Shown here: positions 30,351 through 39,821 of the stretch, piece by piece | Layout: each line of letters starts with the position of its first letter | How positions within the stretch are numbered: the stretch's first letter is position 1 | Origin: Labia minor | Taxonomy: Eukaryota; Arthropoda; Insecta; Dermaptera; Spongiphoridae | DNA: 64,000 nt | NCBI GenBank assembly: GCA_963082975.1 | Contig: OY720346.1 | Span: 50,006,296-50,070,295 of the forward strand | Reading direction: 5' to 3' | Notes under the pieces: generated by a model | The model's database searches: none | What the model was told of the DNA's origin: nothing | Seen by the model: only the letters and a program-made list of their open reading frames with translations | Position numbers and translations under genes: made by a program

Positions 30351-33251
30351 TCAGACGTCGTGATGAAAACTCTCCTTCCATCTTTTTTTTGGTCTTCCTC
30401 GACTTCTGACCCCTTCAGGACGATTGGTAGCTACGATCTTGGGGAGTCTAACATCTTCCATTCTGTCCACGTGAGCGGCCCAGCATTTCCTTCTCATGTC
30501 CACCCATTCGACTATGTCCTGGAGTCGGCTTATTTCTCTTAGGTGTTCACTGCGGATCTTATCATTCAGTGTTTTGCCATGAATAGCCCTCACAATCTTC
30601 ATCTCAGTTGTTCGGAGAAATTGTTTTGTGACAGTTGTATCTGCTCTTGACTCAGCCCCATAAGTGACTATTGGTCTAACACAGGTTTTGTATATTCGCA
30701 GCTTACTTTCTGAAGTCATATACTTATTCTTCCATATAAGATTGTGTAGGCATCCAGACACTTTCGCTCCTTTGGTCACTTGCGTTTTTACTTCCTCTCC
30801 AAGATTGCGTTGGTTGGAAATCTGAACTCCCAAATAGTTGAAATATGAGACTTGTTCGATAAGACTGTTGTTAATATTTAAACGACATATTGGAGAAGCT
30901 TTCGCAATCACCATGCACTTAGTTTTGGTGGTGGAAACTTGCATGTTAAGCCGAACTGAGTTGTTGGAAAAATTGTCTAGAAGGAGCTGAAGGTCGTTCT
31001 CACTTTCTGCTAAAAGGACCGCGTCATCGGCGTAACATACTACAGGTAAGGGATGGTTTCCCATTTTGAATCCTAGGTGTTTGGGAAGGTTATCAATTAT
31101 GTCATCCATTATTAAGTTGAATAACATTGGGCTTAGTGCATCTCCCTGTCTAATTCCACAGAATATGTTGATGGGTTCAGATGTTTCGTGGTCGGACTTA
31201 ATGCATGTTGAGTTGCCGGTGTTTAGATTTTGAATGATTTTAATGATGTTAGGAGGAACTCCCCTCTTGAGTAGGCATTCTATCACGTCCTTTAGTCTAA
31301 CCCGATCGAATGCCTTGGAGAGATCGACAAAGCAGAGATATGCCGGTTTATTAAATTCTATTGCTTTTTCCACCAGTTGCCTAATGATAAAGATAGCATC
31401 TGTAGTGGATCTATTCTTCCTGAATCCTTGTTGTTCTTCTCTTGGAGAGATAAACTTTAGAAGGATGTTTAAGATTGTTTTGGAGAATAGTTTTGCAGTA
31501 GTGTTCAGCAATGTTATTCCTCTATAGTTTTCGGGGTCTGTTTTTGTGCCTTTTTTAAATACCGGTATTGTGATGCTTTTCCTCCACTCTTCAGGCACCA
31601 TGCATTCTCTGATGATCTTTTGGAACATAGTTGTTAGGTGTTTCGTTAATATAGGACCTCCGTATTTCAGCATCTCGTTTGAAATGTCGTCTGGCCCCGG
31701 TGCCTTTCTATTTTTCAACTTCCCTATTTCTTGGGAGACGTCCTCGATTGATATGAATGTATCATCAGATGTTATGTGTGTGGATACAATAGCAGGGGTA
31801 TCATAATATTGGGCAGAGTATAGGGTCTTAAAATATTGTTCCCATTCATGGATTTTTATCTTGTTGGTTGTAAAAAGTTCATTTGTCTCTTTTCTGGTTT
31901 TTTTCAGAATCTTCCACACCTTCTTTTGAGCACCATAGAGGTCGTTTTCCATCCCATTTGTAAATCTTTGCCAGAATTCTTCTTTTATTTTCCGTACTTT
32001 CGAGTTTACTCTATTCCTCACTTCAACGTACATTTCTTTTTTCTCTTTAGATGGCGTTTCCATGTAGTCCCTGTAGGCTTTCCTCTTTTCCTGAGCTAGA
32101 GTTTTAATTTCTGGCGTATACCAAGGTGTTGAATTTTTGGTGATGTCTTGACCTACTCTGCGCTTTCCCAATGCTTCATATGCAGAGCATAGAATGATTG
32201 ATTTAATTTTTTCCCACTGTTGATCTATGGGTTCTTCTTCTAGATTGTGAGTTTCTTTTAATTTCTGCGAAAGTCTGGATGAGTAAAGGTGTTTTATACT
32301 CTCTTGTTGAAAAGATTCTATATTGAACTTTGTGATCATAATAGGTTTCGGTTTTCTTCCCAGCTGGGCTGATAAACGTAGCTTTCCAGTTACTAACTTA
32401 TGATCACTTCCAATATCCACTGTTCTATGGGCTCGAACGTCTAAGACTTGTGTAGGATGGATGTTTCTGTTGGTGATAATGTAATCAATGGTTGACTCCT
32501 GACCTCTACTGTTTCCCCATGTTAATTTATGGATATCTTTGTGTTTGAAGAAGGTGTTATTAATTCTCAAAGAATTCATGGCGCACAGATTTATCAGAAG
32601 ATCACCATTGTCATTGGTAGTTTTCTCATTGAATCGTTGTTTTACACCCGGTATTACACTGTTCCCTATTCTGGCGTTCAGATCGCCCATCAGGATTAAT
32701 TTCGAATCTTTAGGTACTCGACTTATCACATTGTGAAGCTCCTCATAAAAAGACTCTCTCTGCTCTTTTGTTTTTGATATATCAGGAGCATAGACACTTA
32801 ATAGGTGCCAGGTAGAGTTGGGAAACTTCAAGATGATTTGTAAGATTCTTTCGTCAAAGTATTGAATGTCATGTATGTTATTTGCGAACTTTTCGTGTAT
32901 TAAAAGACCTACTCCTGCCGTCGCTCTTTCCTCCTTCTTCCTTCCCGAGTAGACAAAAATAAAGTTGTCAATTTTAGTGGATCCAGTTCCCTTTTTCTTG
33001 GTCTCGGATATGGCGCAGATATCAATTCGGAAGTTATTAAGCTCCGTAAGGATGTCCTGTTCTTTCCCGGTCCATGATGTTATGTTCCATGTAGCAAATT
33101 TAATCCAGTCAGTTTTCCAAAGTCGTTTTTTTTTATTTCGTGCAGTGGTTGTTAAGGTTGTAAATCCGTCCGGCTTTCTTTTATTGGTTCTGTGAGCTTG
33201 CGTTTTTTTTTTTTCTATATGTGGGTTGCTAGCCCTCCATAAAACCCCCAA
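30351..33251 (-). CDS. RTE endonuclease-reverse transcriptase, uninterrupted
   Basis: The long open frame gives up to 966 residues. Residues 52-295 form an APE-type endonuclease: WNITSW (N56), ISETK (E83), MGDLNARIG (D190, N192) and GSDHKL (D283, H284). The reverse transcriptase follows, with APGPDDI (518-523), a PENYRGITLLN block (573-583), FVDLSKAFDRV (641-651), GIRQGDALSP and the catalytic YADD at 740-743. The C-terminus has CWAAHVDRM and GRPKKRW, as in RTE proteins. It would nick target DNA and prime cDNA synthesis at the nick. The frame has no early in-frame ATG: 33251 is a TTG, the upstream stop overlaps the ATG of a 20-codon frame, and the first Met is at residue 188, inside the endonuclease. 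Real initiation is therefore unclear (non-AUG, frameshift or reinitiation). Confidence 0.93.
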   Translation of the reverse strand: MGVLWRASNPHIEKKKTQAHRTNKRKPDGFTTLTTTARNKKKRLWKTDWIKFATWNITSWTGKEQDILTELNNFRIDICAISETKKKGTGSTKIDNFIFVYSGRKKEERATAGVGLLIHEKFANNIHDIQYFDERILQIILKFPNSTWHLLSVYAPDISKTKEQRESFYEELHNVISRVPKDSKLILMGDLNARIGNSVIPGVKQRFNEKTTNDNGDLLINLCAMNSLRINNTFFKHKDIHKLTWGNSRGQESTIDYIITNRNIHPTQVLDVRAHRTVDIGSDHKLVTGKLRLSAQLGRKPKPIMITKFNIESFQQESIKHLYSSRLSQKLKETHNLEEEPIDQQWEKIKSIILCSAYEALGKRRVGQDITKNSTPWYTPEIKTLAQEKRKAYRDYMETPSKEKKEMYVEVRNRVNSKVRKIKEEFWQRFTNGMENDLYGAQKKVWKILKKTRKETNELFTTNKIKIHEWEQYFKTLYSAQYYDTPAIVSTHITSDDTFISIEDVSQEIGKLKNRKAPGPDDISNEMLKYGGPILTKHLTTMFQKIIRECMVPEEWRKSITIPVFKKGTKTDPENYRGITLLNTTAKLFSKTILNILLKFISPREEQQGFRKNRSTTDAIFIIRQLVEKAIEFNKPAYLCFVDLSKAFDRVRLKDVIECLLKRGVPPNIIKIIQNLNTGNSTCIKSDHETSEPINIFCGIRQGDALSPMLFNLIMDDIIDNLPKHLGFKMGNHPLPVVCYADDAVLLAESENDLQLLLDNFSNNSVRLNMQVSTTKTKCMVIAKASPICRLNINNSLIEQVSYFNYLGVQISNQRNLGEEVKTQVTKGAKVSGCLHNLIWKNKYMTSESKLRIYKTCVRPIVTYGAESRADTTVTKQFLRTTEMKIVRAIHGKTLNDKIRSEHLREISRLQDIVEWVDMRRKCWAAHVDRMEDVRLPKIVATNRPEGVRSRGRPKKRWKESFHHDV

Positions 33252-33291
33252 CCTGGAGGACCAGGGATTCTCTCTTCGTCTGACTCCTCAT
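33229..33291 (-). CDS. 20-codon upstream frame of the RTE element
   Basis: ATG at 33291 opens MRSQTKRESLVLQVGGFMEG and stops at 33229. The long frame begins just after the stop TGA formed by the same ATGAG, so the two overlap by the whole length of the small frame. It is identical in the second element copy (56986-57048). Some RTE elements are known to have a small first frame overlapping the second; here it could govern translation of the long frame. Expression is not shown. Confidence 0.4.
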   Translation of the reverse strand: MRSQTKRESLVLQVGGFMEG

Positions 33292-33413
33292 CCTCGGCCC
33301 GTCCGGCTTGGGAGGCCCTACCGGTAGCTACGCTACCGCCGGCATGGCCCGAGGAATCACGTGAGCACTCAAGTCCCCCCACCACGACAAGGTGGAGAAC
33401 CCAACGGGGGGAA
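33292..33413 (-). promoter_or_regulatory. GC-rich structured 5' UTR of the RTE element
   Basis: In an AT-rich neighbourhood this leader is markedly GC-rich. It can form CCACC/GGTGG near its 5' end, CCTCGG/CCGAGG as an outer stem, and GGTAGC-GTA-GCTACC as a perfect 6-bp hairpin. RTE and R2 elements in insects often carry an internal promoter and sometimes a self-cleaving ribozyme at the 5' end. Whether one is present here cannot be decided by eye. Confidence 0.4.
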
Positions 33414-33424
33414 ATTTACTTTTT

Positions 33425-33861
33425 ATGTGAATGAAATATTTATTTCGAAAAAAATTATTTCTTATTTCTTAGTGTCATTTTTCTCTATCCATTTCAATAT
33501 TAAAAGTCATTGATGAAGAAATTAAAGAACTTTTCTAAGAAGTTTGAAAAAAATGTAACTGACAATGAGAATGCAGTGCCCGAAGAAGAAGAACCGCATT
33601 TATGGAAATGAATGGACTAATATGAATTATATAGATTTAGAGGATCATTTTTCATTACTTATTCTAACGCAAGTCTAAGTTGGGAATTGAAAGAAGTTTT
33701 TGTAGAGAAAATACATATCAATGTATATAGTATATGTGTGTCATGCAAAAATGCCTCTCCAAAAATTTAAACTCTTTTCAAAAATAATTTTATCTGATAT
33801 TTTATTAATAAAAAGAAAAACGTTTTGATAAAATATGGAGCCATAATATTGCTACTATAAT
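33425..33861. other. AT-rich stretch without recognised genes
   Basis: Flank of the RTE insertion. It has a GAAGAAGAA-containing patch near 33575 but no support for a gene. Confidence 0.55.
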
Positions 33862-34427
33862 ATTGTGTTCAAAACGGGAGGCATCAGAGATTTGGATAAA
33901 ACTTTGCCAGTGGATTCCTTTTTTAATTCCAATGAAACTTTTCTTGTGCAATATTTCTCGGTCTCTTCTAGATAAAAATGATTAAAGATTGACTAGTTAT
34001 GAATGAGCAGCCATTTAATAATGTTTGATTGAGTAATTCACTAATTATTCACTTATTCATTAATTTTCGGTTTTTTTCAGTTCAGTTTGGATATAGAAAA
34101 ATTATTTAATTAATTATTTTTTTAATTTTCATATATCAAAATCGAACTGAAATAACCAAAAAATTAATGGAACCCTCTGCTGGTCAAATGAAAACATGGT
34201 AGCTAAATAGAATGTAAATGGATTTATATGCAAACTTTAATAATTTTTATTTTGTAAACTGGAAGAGACCGAGAAACATTGTATTGTATAAGGGAAGTTT
34301 CTTTGGAATTATATATATATATATATAAAAAAAAGGAGTTAAAAGTTCCATCCAAATCCCTGAAGCTTGCCGTTTTGTAAACAATTACAATTGCTGCCAT
34401 TAGAATTTTCTGGAATAGATGGAATGA
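33862..34427 (-). repeat. Dispersed repeat X, copy 2 (palindromic)
   Basis: The outer parts match each other inverted: CAAAACGGGAGGCATCAGAG at 33870 faces the complement of ACAAAACGGCAAGCTTCAGG near 34375, and TTTCTCGGTCTCTTC at 33953 faces its complement near 34268. The centre near 34080-34160 is the TTCAGTTYRGTTT palindrome. It also matches 19522-20450 in reverse. It looks like a foldback-type repeat. A TA run splits it at 34310, and the R1-like fragment begins at its right border. Confidence 0.6.
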
Positions 34428-35294
34428 AAATTTGCCTAAATTGCTTATGGTGGCTGCCCAGTCGATGATGTTATATGGATCGGAGATTTGGGCTGTTGCC
34501 ATGAGGATTAAGAAATATAGGAAAAGGTTACTATCGGTCCAACGAAAATGTGCCTTGAGAATTACCAGCGCCTATAGAACGGTTGATGGGGAGGCGGTTC
34601 TCTTAATAGCAGGAGTTATTCCTATAGATCTTCTAGCTGAAGAAAGAAGAACAATTTTCCTGACCAGAATTAACAAGCAAGAGGCAAGGAAAGAAACACT
34701 ACAGCGTTGGCAGAGTCGTTGGGAAGATAACCTTGGGCAATGGACAAGGAAATTAGTCCCTCACGTAAAATCGTGGATTGACAGGGGCCATGGAGATATA
34801 AATTTTTACCTGTGCCAATTTCTTACAGGGCATGGGTACTTCCGGGCATACCTTTTTAAAATGAACAAAGTCGCTTCACCCTTCTGTCTCTGGTGCCGGG
34901 GTAGCGAGGATACCGCTCATCACACCTTCTTCGAATGCTCGCGGTTCATCACAAAAAAGAGGAGTCTTACAACCAGCGTCGGACCTGTAGCACCGGATTC
35001 TATCATATCCGTAATGCTACAGAGCAAGGACAAGTGGAAAGCCGTAGCTGAATTTGTGGAGGAGGTGCTGCGAACCAAGAGACATGAGGGGTGCTTAGAC
35101 TAAGGAGAAGCGAAAATGCCCAAAGCTCGGCCCAGACTGAAGTCATCCGAAAGGGTTCCGGTCTGGGATTCTCCGTGGCCCACAGGAGAGTGTTTTTAGT
35201 GAGGTAAAAATCCCACATAACCAGGAGGGGCGCATCTCTGCTTTAGACTAAGCACTCCCCACTGGTACCTTCTGAAGGTTTTTCAACTCCTGTA

Positions 35295-35325
<31 letters not shown>
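34428..35325 (+). mobile_element. R1-like non-LTR retrotransposon, 5'-truncated
   Basis: Begins abruptly at 34428 within repeat X and ends with an A run at 35297-35325 after about 190 bp of 3' UTR. Only the C-terminal part of the second reading frame is present. No target duplication was found. R1-clade elements often sit in rRNA genes, but nothing ribosomal surrounds this copy. Confidence 0.85.
34432..35103 (+). pseudogene. R1-like reverse transcriptase C-terminal region with CCHC zinc knuckle
   Basis: The open stretch of 223 codons starts VAAQSMMLYGSEIWA (thumb region, after the catalytic domain), then has helical sequence and the knuckle CLWCRGSEDTAHHTFFEC at residues 152-169 (C152, C155, H163 or H164, C169), which marks R1-type second-frame proteins. 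The catalytic domain and endonuclease are missing, and the frame has no genuine start codon, so it cannot be functional. The frame itself is undamaged, which suggests a fairly young insertion. Confidence 0.88.
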
Positions 35326-35327
<2 letters not shown>

Positions 35328-35360
35328 ATTAATTGTAAGAAGCCTAGATTAAACGGGCTA

Positions 35361-35589
35361 TAGTTCAGGGGTGGGGAAATACTTTTAAGCGCGGGCCAAA
35401 ATGAAATTTTCAAAATGTCTTCCGGGTCGGAGAACCATATTTCGAAAACACTAATAAAAAAAATTTATCTTTTTTTTTATTTTTTAGAGACATATTGAAC
35501 GAAAAATCAAAATAAGAGCCAACTTTTTCAACGGGCCGGCGGGCGTTCAAAAGGCCCGAGCTTAAAAGTATTTGCCCACCCCTGAACTA
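35361..35589. mobile_element. hAT-like MITE with long terminal inverted repeats
   Basis: TAGTTCAGGGGTGGGGAAAT at the left faces the complement of TAGTTCAGGGGTGGGCAAAT at the right, extending into ACTTTTAAGC. CAGGGGTGGGCAAA-type ends occur in hAT MITEs. No clear 8-bp duplication is seen: if the element starts at the CAG, flanks are CTATAGTT and AACTAATG, so assignment is tentative. Non-coding. Confidence 0.75.
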
Positions 35590-35768
35590 ATGACAAGACC
35601 TATGCCCGTGTAAACTAGGCTTAAGAGAAAACAAAGATCTAACAAAAAACAATTTCAAAGTGCAAAAGAAGAATGAAAATAAAAGACAAAGATAATCATA
35701 CAGTGCAAATTTAGGAATGTAAATATTATAGGGATTTGTCAATAATTAATTAATATCATATATATATA

Positions 35769-36305
35769 CAGGGTGCTTCAAAAAAATATATACACACTTT
35801 GAACTTCCATAGAAAATTTATTTACCGTTCTACAAAGTTAAATTTCAGGAAAATAGAAAGCTGAAAGTCCAATGTAAATGAAACATAAATAACAAATGTT
35901 AATACTGTTCAAATTGGTGACCTGCGGCATCAATACAATTCTGAGTACGAGTCACCACTGATTCTGTACATCGTATCAAAACGTCCAATGAGATTTCTCT
36001 ACACACTGCTGAATCTCATTCCAAAGAATGTCTAGGTTACGTGGTTTACGTTTGTACACCTCATCTTTTACTGTGCCCCACAAGAAGAAATCCAGTGGTT
36101 TAAGGTCTGGAGAGCGTGCTGGAAACTCGATTGGCCCCCTGCGTCCTATCCACTGGCCCGACAAATTTTGATCCAGGTAAGCTCGTACGTCCCTGTGATA
36201 GTGCGGCGGGGCACCATCTTGTTGAAAATAAATATAACATTACCCTTGTAGAGCGGGAAAACTACAATAGTTTAAAGTGTGTATACATTTTTTTGAAGCA
36301 CCCTG
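35769..36305 (-). mobile_element. Mariner/Tc1-like element, internally deleted (537 bp)
   Basis: Ends CAGGGTGCTTCAAAAAAAT and its inverted copy, extended by an ACACACTTT segment, with TA on both sides. A part of the transposase gene remains on the minus strand. The full-length element would be expected to exceed 1 kb. Confidence 0.92.
35976..36164 (-). pseudogene. Mariner/Tc1-like transposase C-terminal fragment
   Basis: Reads WIGRRGPIEFPARSPDLKPL then DFFLWGTVKDEVY. The SPDLxPLDFFLW block surrounds the third catalytic acidic residue of IS630-Tc1-mariner transposases (D of SPDL). Upstream catalytic residues are missing because of the internal deletion. Confidence 0.9.
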
Positions 36306-36636
36306 TAAATATATAATTTCATATATATTTCTTTCAACAAAATCCACAATAATAATTTAATTTCATGGCACATACACCCAAATAATTAGATAAAAAGTTT
36401 TCTTTGAAACAGAAAAAAAACATGTGTTATTTAATATTATTTTGTTATTTGAGCAACACACACACAAAAGTTTATTAATACCGATATAAGATACCCAAGA
36501 TATATATTAAAAATAATCATAATCCAATTTGATAAGAAATGTCCAATCTATTAGTATTTATATACGAATATACATGTATAAATATATAGTCATTGGAGAA
36601 ATAAAAAAATTGATATTTTTAATATAATATAATTAA

Positions 36637-36733
36637 CACGTTCCCACAGACATGTACCACTGGTGGCTTATGCTGCCACTTAAAATAAATAGACAAATTA
36701 TGGAGCCGGCGGGAACGTGTGTGTGTGTGTGTG
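36637..36733. mobile_element. piggyBac-like MITE (97 bp)
   Basis: CACGTTCCC at the left and GGGAACGTG at the right form inverted ends, and TTAA lies directly outside each (36633-36636, 36734-36737), the piggyBac target duplication. A GT run extends the right end. It is too short to code. Confidence 0.65.
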
Positions 36734-36737
36734 TTAA

Positions 36738-37044
36738 TAATTTATTAAATTAATACCTAACTAATCCCAAATAAAAAAGTAAGTATGATATGGCTGTAAC
36801 AAGACTGATGGATTAAATCAAATTCCGATGATTAGATTTCATTTATTTACCATTTAATAAATTTTATGAATACCGAATGTGTGAAAATCTTTTCGAACAT
36901 TTCATTTGTTTAATTTCTATTATATATCTATATATATATATACTGACATCTATGTTTAATGTTCGTTAAAGGACTTATTTATACCTTTTGGAAATGAACA
37001 GTATAATTCTAAACAAGGTATTAGTTGATGATATCAATGAAGAG

Positions 37045-37078
<34 letters not shown>

Positions 37079-37442
37079 GGAATATATAAAAGTTAAGAAA
37101 GATTGAATTAAAATCTATATATTATTATAATTAATTAAAGAAAAAAAATAGAGATCAAATTTTTTTTATACCCTCATAATAGATATAATTAATTTAATTA
37201 AAATTTTTTCATTTGTTATGGGGTAGGTAAATTTCTTGAAAAGAAGATTATCATAATTCAAATTAGAAATTTCAACAAAAAAAGAACAGGACAAAATTGC
37301 TGGATAAATACACTTTCAATTGAGCTCTGTTATTATTATGAAATTGTTTTTTTTAATAAATTTAATTATATTGACATTAATAAAACTAGTTTAATTATTT
37401 TTATTTATAGTATTGGTATATATATATATATTTTAATTTATA
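36738..37442. other. AT-rich stretch without recognised genes
   Basis: A/T-rich with an AAT repeat at 37048-37075. Nothing recognised. Confidence 0.6.
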
Positions 37443-38503
37443 GTACCTGGTTCACCGGTACTTTAAAAAAATTATTCGTTAAGAACTATGAATATTTAAG
37501 ATTAAGATTATTATTTAAAATAAATAAACCACACAAATATATGAAACAATTTCAAATAATTTCAAAGAAAATAAATTAAAAATAAGTGGGTTTAAGAGAG
37601 AAAGAATAAGTTGACCTGTGGCCAGGTCCGAACCGACCGACGGTTTGAAGTAAATTAATTTCCAGCTACAGAAACAATTTCAAATAATTTTAAGATATCT
37701 ATTAATGTAATAAAAAACAGATATGGATATAACATAAATATTTTTAATTTTATTTTATTTATAATATATATGTAAGACCAGGCTGTGACGTCATGAATGG
37801 CTGGATTACGTCATATAATTTTAAATCAAGAAAAAACTAATAAAGATGATTTTTATCGAGTATAAACCCAATGCAAAGTGAATGATTCGTGATGATATGT
37901 AAAAAATCTCCTCATGTTAAATTTGGTATGAAGATAGCCCTTCCCTTCCTATCGTCGATCGCTAATACTACCAATCCGGTTTCCGGATTTGCACCTAAAG
38001 TTGATCAAATCATCCCACTGATGCATTAAGTAAATATACCAAATTTCATAAAAATCGGTTGAGCCGTTCAGGCTGTACACATCTATACGGACGGACGGAC
38101 GGACGGACAGACATCATGCTAAAATACTTTTTTCTGTTAAGAAAATGCATGATTCGTGGAGATATGTAAAAATCTCCACATGTGAAATTTGGTGTGAAAA
38201 CAATACCTCCCTTACTATCGTCGGTCGGTAAAAAATAGACATAAAAAGATCAGCCATTAAAAGTACAAATTAATACACTAAAAGACAGAAAAGTTTTTAT
38301 TATTAAAATTTCTATTTTAAATTAAGAAAAAACTAACAAAGATGATTTTTACAGATCGATTTTTCTTTATAAAAATTATCTATGATGTGATTTTCAAAAA
38401 AATCCTTTTAGAGCGGTTTAATATCCCAAAAATACAAATATATATATATATATATATAAATATCGTATATATACAATTTTTGAGCTAGTATAATAAGATA
38501 AGA
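37443..38503 (-). mobile_element. Helitron-like family B, copy B5 (1061 bp)
   Basis: On the minus strand it starts TCTTATCTTATTATACTAGC at 38503 and ends GTACCGGTGAACCAGGTAC at 37443, between A and T. It contains a CGGA/TCCG microsatellite at 38091-38110 inside a block with GAGCCGTTCAGGCTGTAC, and the ACCGACCGACG block near 37635. The terminus again ends in GTAC and can form GTACC/GGTAC. A related interior is at 60431-61110 and 44697-45205. Confidence 0.82.
38091..38110 (+). repeat. (CGGA)n microsatellite in Helitron-like B5
   Basis: About five units. The same position in related elements holds GACA at 45062-45080 and TCCG at 60553-60602. Confidence 0.9.
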
Positions 38504-39210
38504 TCTTTGATAAATTTCCCAAGAGTAAAATATATGTTTATACATGAATAAACATATATTATTAATGTGTTATATATTAATATTATAATAATATGAATAC
38601 TTAAAATTTTTTTGTTTAATATTTTACTTTTTATTTTAATTGTAAATTTTTAGATTAAACACAATAATATATATTACGAGTATATATTTAATAGTTAATA
38701 AAAATAATTAGAAAAATACTAAAAAAAAATTCAATTCAAAAAAAATTAAATAAATAATTACAAAAAAAAATATTTAATATTAATTTAATTCCCACTTAAT
38801 TAAAATAAACCAAAATTAATTGATAGCTTGTTTATATGATAACAAGACTATGATGAATGAATAGGATTAACAATGTAGATAACAACAAGATGATGAGGAG
38901 AAGGGGTGAAAATATTCTTGATAATAATTCTAAATATAATGAATAAAAATAATAATAATAACACATAAGTATAAGTATTATTATTAATAGGAAAAGTTAA
39001 TTATATATATAAATGGATATTTGTGGATTTTTTTAAAGAAAAATAAATATATTTGTTATATTATTTCTTTCTCTTATAATGTTTTGTTTAAATTTAATTA
39101 TAGAAATTAAAGAAGATATACAACATTTAATACTCTCTTCAGTGATGTATTTAAATTATAATTGGAAACAAAACCATCATGATTAGAAAGTCTGTTTGTC
39201 TTATAACTAG
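38504..39210. other. AT-rich stretch without recognised genes
   Basis: A/T-rich flank of B5. No features recognised. Confidence 0.6.
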
Positions 39211-39272
39211 AAAAGCCCATTGGCAAAGCTAAGAGGGATGGTAGTGAATGGAAGGAGGACGACAACATGGAG
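39211..39272 (+). other. Possible short coding exon
   Basis: A GC-richer island is bounded by a pyrimidine-containing acceptor (TCTTATAACTAG) and a GTACGA donor. The frame in phase with both reads KPIGKAKRDGSEWKEDDNME, and stops lie upstream in that frame, as expected for an intron. The evidence is composition and splice consensus only. No protein family recognised. Confidence 0.2.
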
Positions 39273-39749
39273 GTACGAATAGAATAATACAAGTGGAAAT
39301 GGGGGAAAAGGGAACATTAAAACATTACACTCCCAAATAAGTCTTTCTCTTTCTCTCTTTCTTTCTCTCTCTCTTTGCTATATTTAATCTGAAGATAATC
39401 TTTTAAAGAAAATTAAAGGAGACGATATATATGTTTTGTAATATTGGAATCTGCATCATTATAATTTAGAGAGGGGAGGGAAGGTATTTTGTTCTTCCTA
39501 GTGAGAGAATTTGATCTATTGGACTTGGAGGCATTTCTGGCATTTGTAATAAGTATTAGGCCTGGATGTGCATACTATGCCAAGAGAGGGGGAGGGGGAG
39601 AAATAGGAAGAAGGCAACTCCTTCCCCCTTTCTAATTATTTATTAGAGTTTTATACGCTTATATAAGGTTCTAAATCGTACAAAAAACATAAATTTACCT
39701 TTGAAAAGAGTTTATAATTTAATAAACATATTATTGTAATAAGAAAAAT
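39273..39749. other. Unassigned stretch with pyrimidine and G-rich tracts
   Basis: A CTTT/CTCT tract at 39343-39378 and G-rich patches near 39470-39480 and 39583-39600 stand out from the AT-rich background. No repeat in the window matches and no gene is supported; it may be unique host sequence. Confidence 0.5.
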
Positions 39750-39821
39750 CTGGTGTGTCTCCACTCGACTATCTCGCAAATTTGAATTGGATTAAAAAAC
39801 ATATATTATATTTAAATTAAA

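Larger units (their letters stand above)
30295..33413 (-). mobile_element. RTE-type non-LTR retrotransposon, apparently intact copy
   Basis: A direct repeat ATTTACTTTTT at 30284-30294 and 33414-33424 bounds the element as an 11-bp target duplication. Reading the minus strand there is a GC-rich 5' UTR of about 120-160 bases, a 20-codon upstream frame, one long endonuclease/reverse-transcriptase frame, a very short 3' UTR and a GAA-repeat tail (30295-30308). Short 3' UTR, microsatellite tail and variable duplications fit the RTE clade. Its twin is at 56876-59983. Confidence 0.93.

Noticed and set aside
30321..33195. Several plus-strand frames of 65-97 codons opposite the RTE gene, and their mirror images at 57081-59954
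   Set aside because: They are antisense shadows of the endonuclease/reverse-transcriptase frame, identical in both element copies, with no domain of their own.
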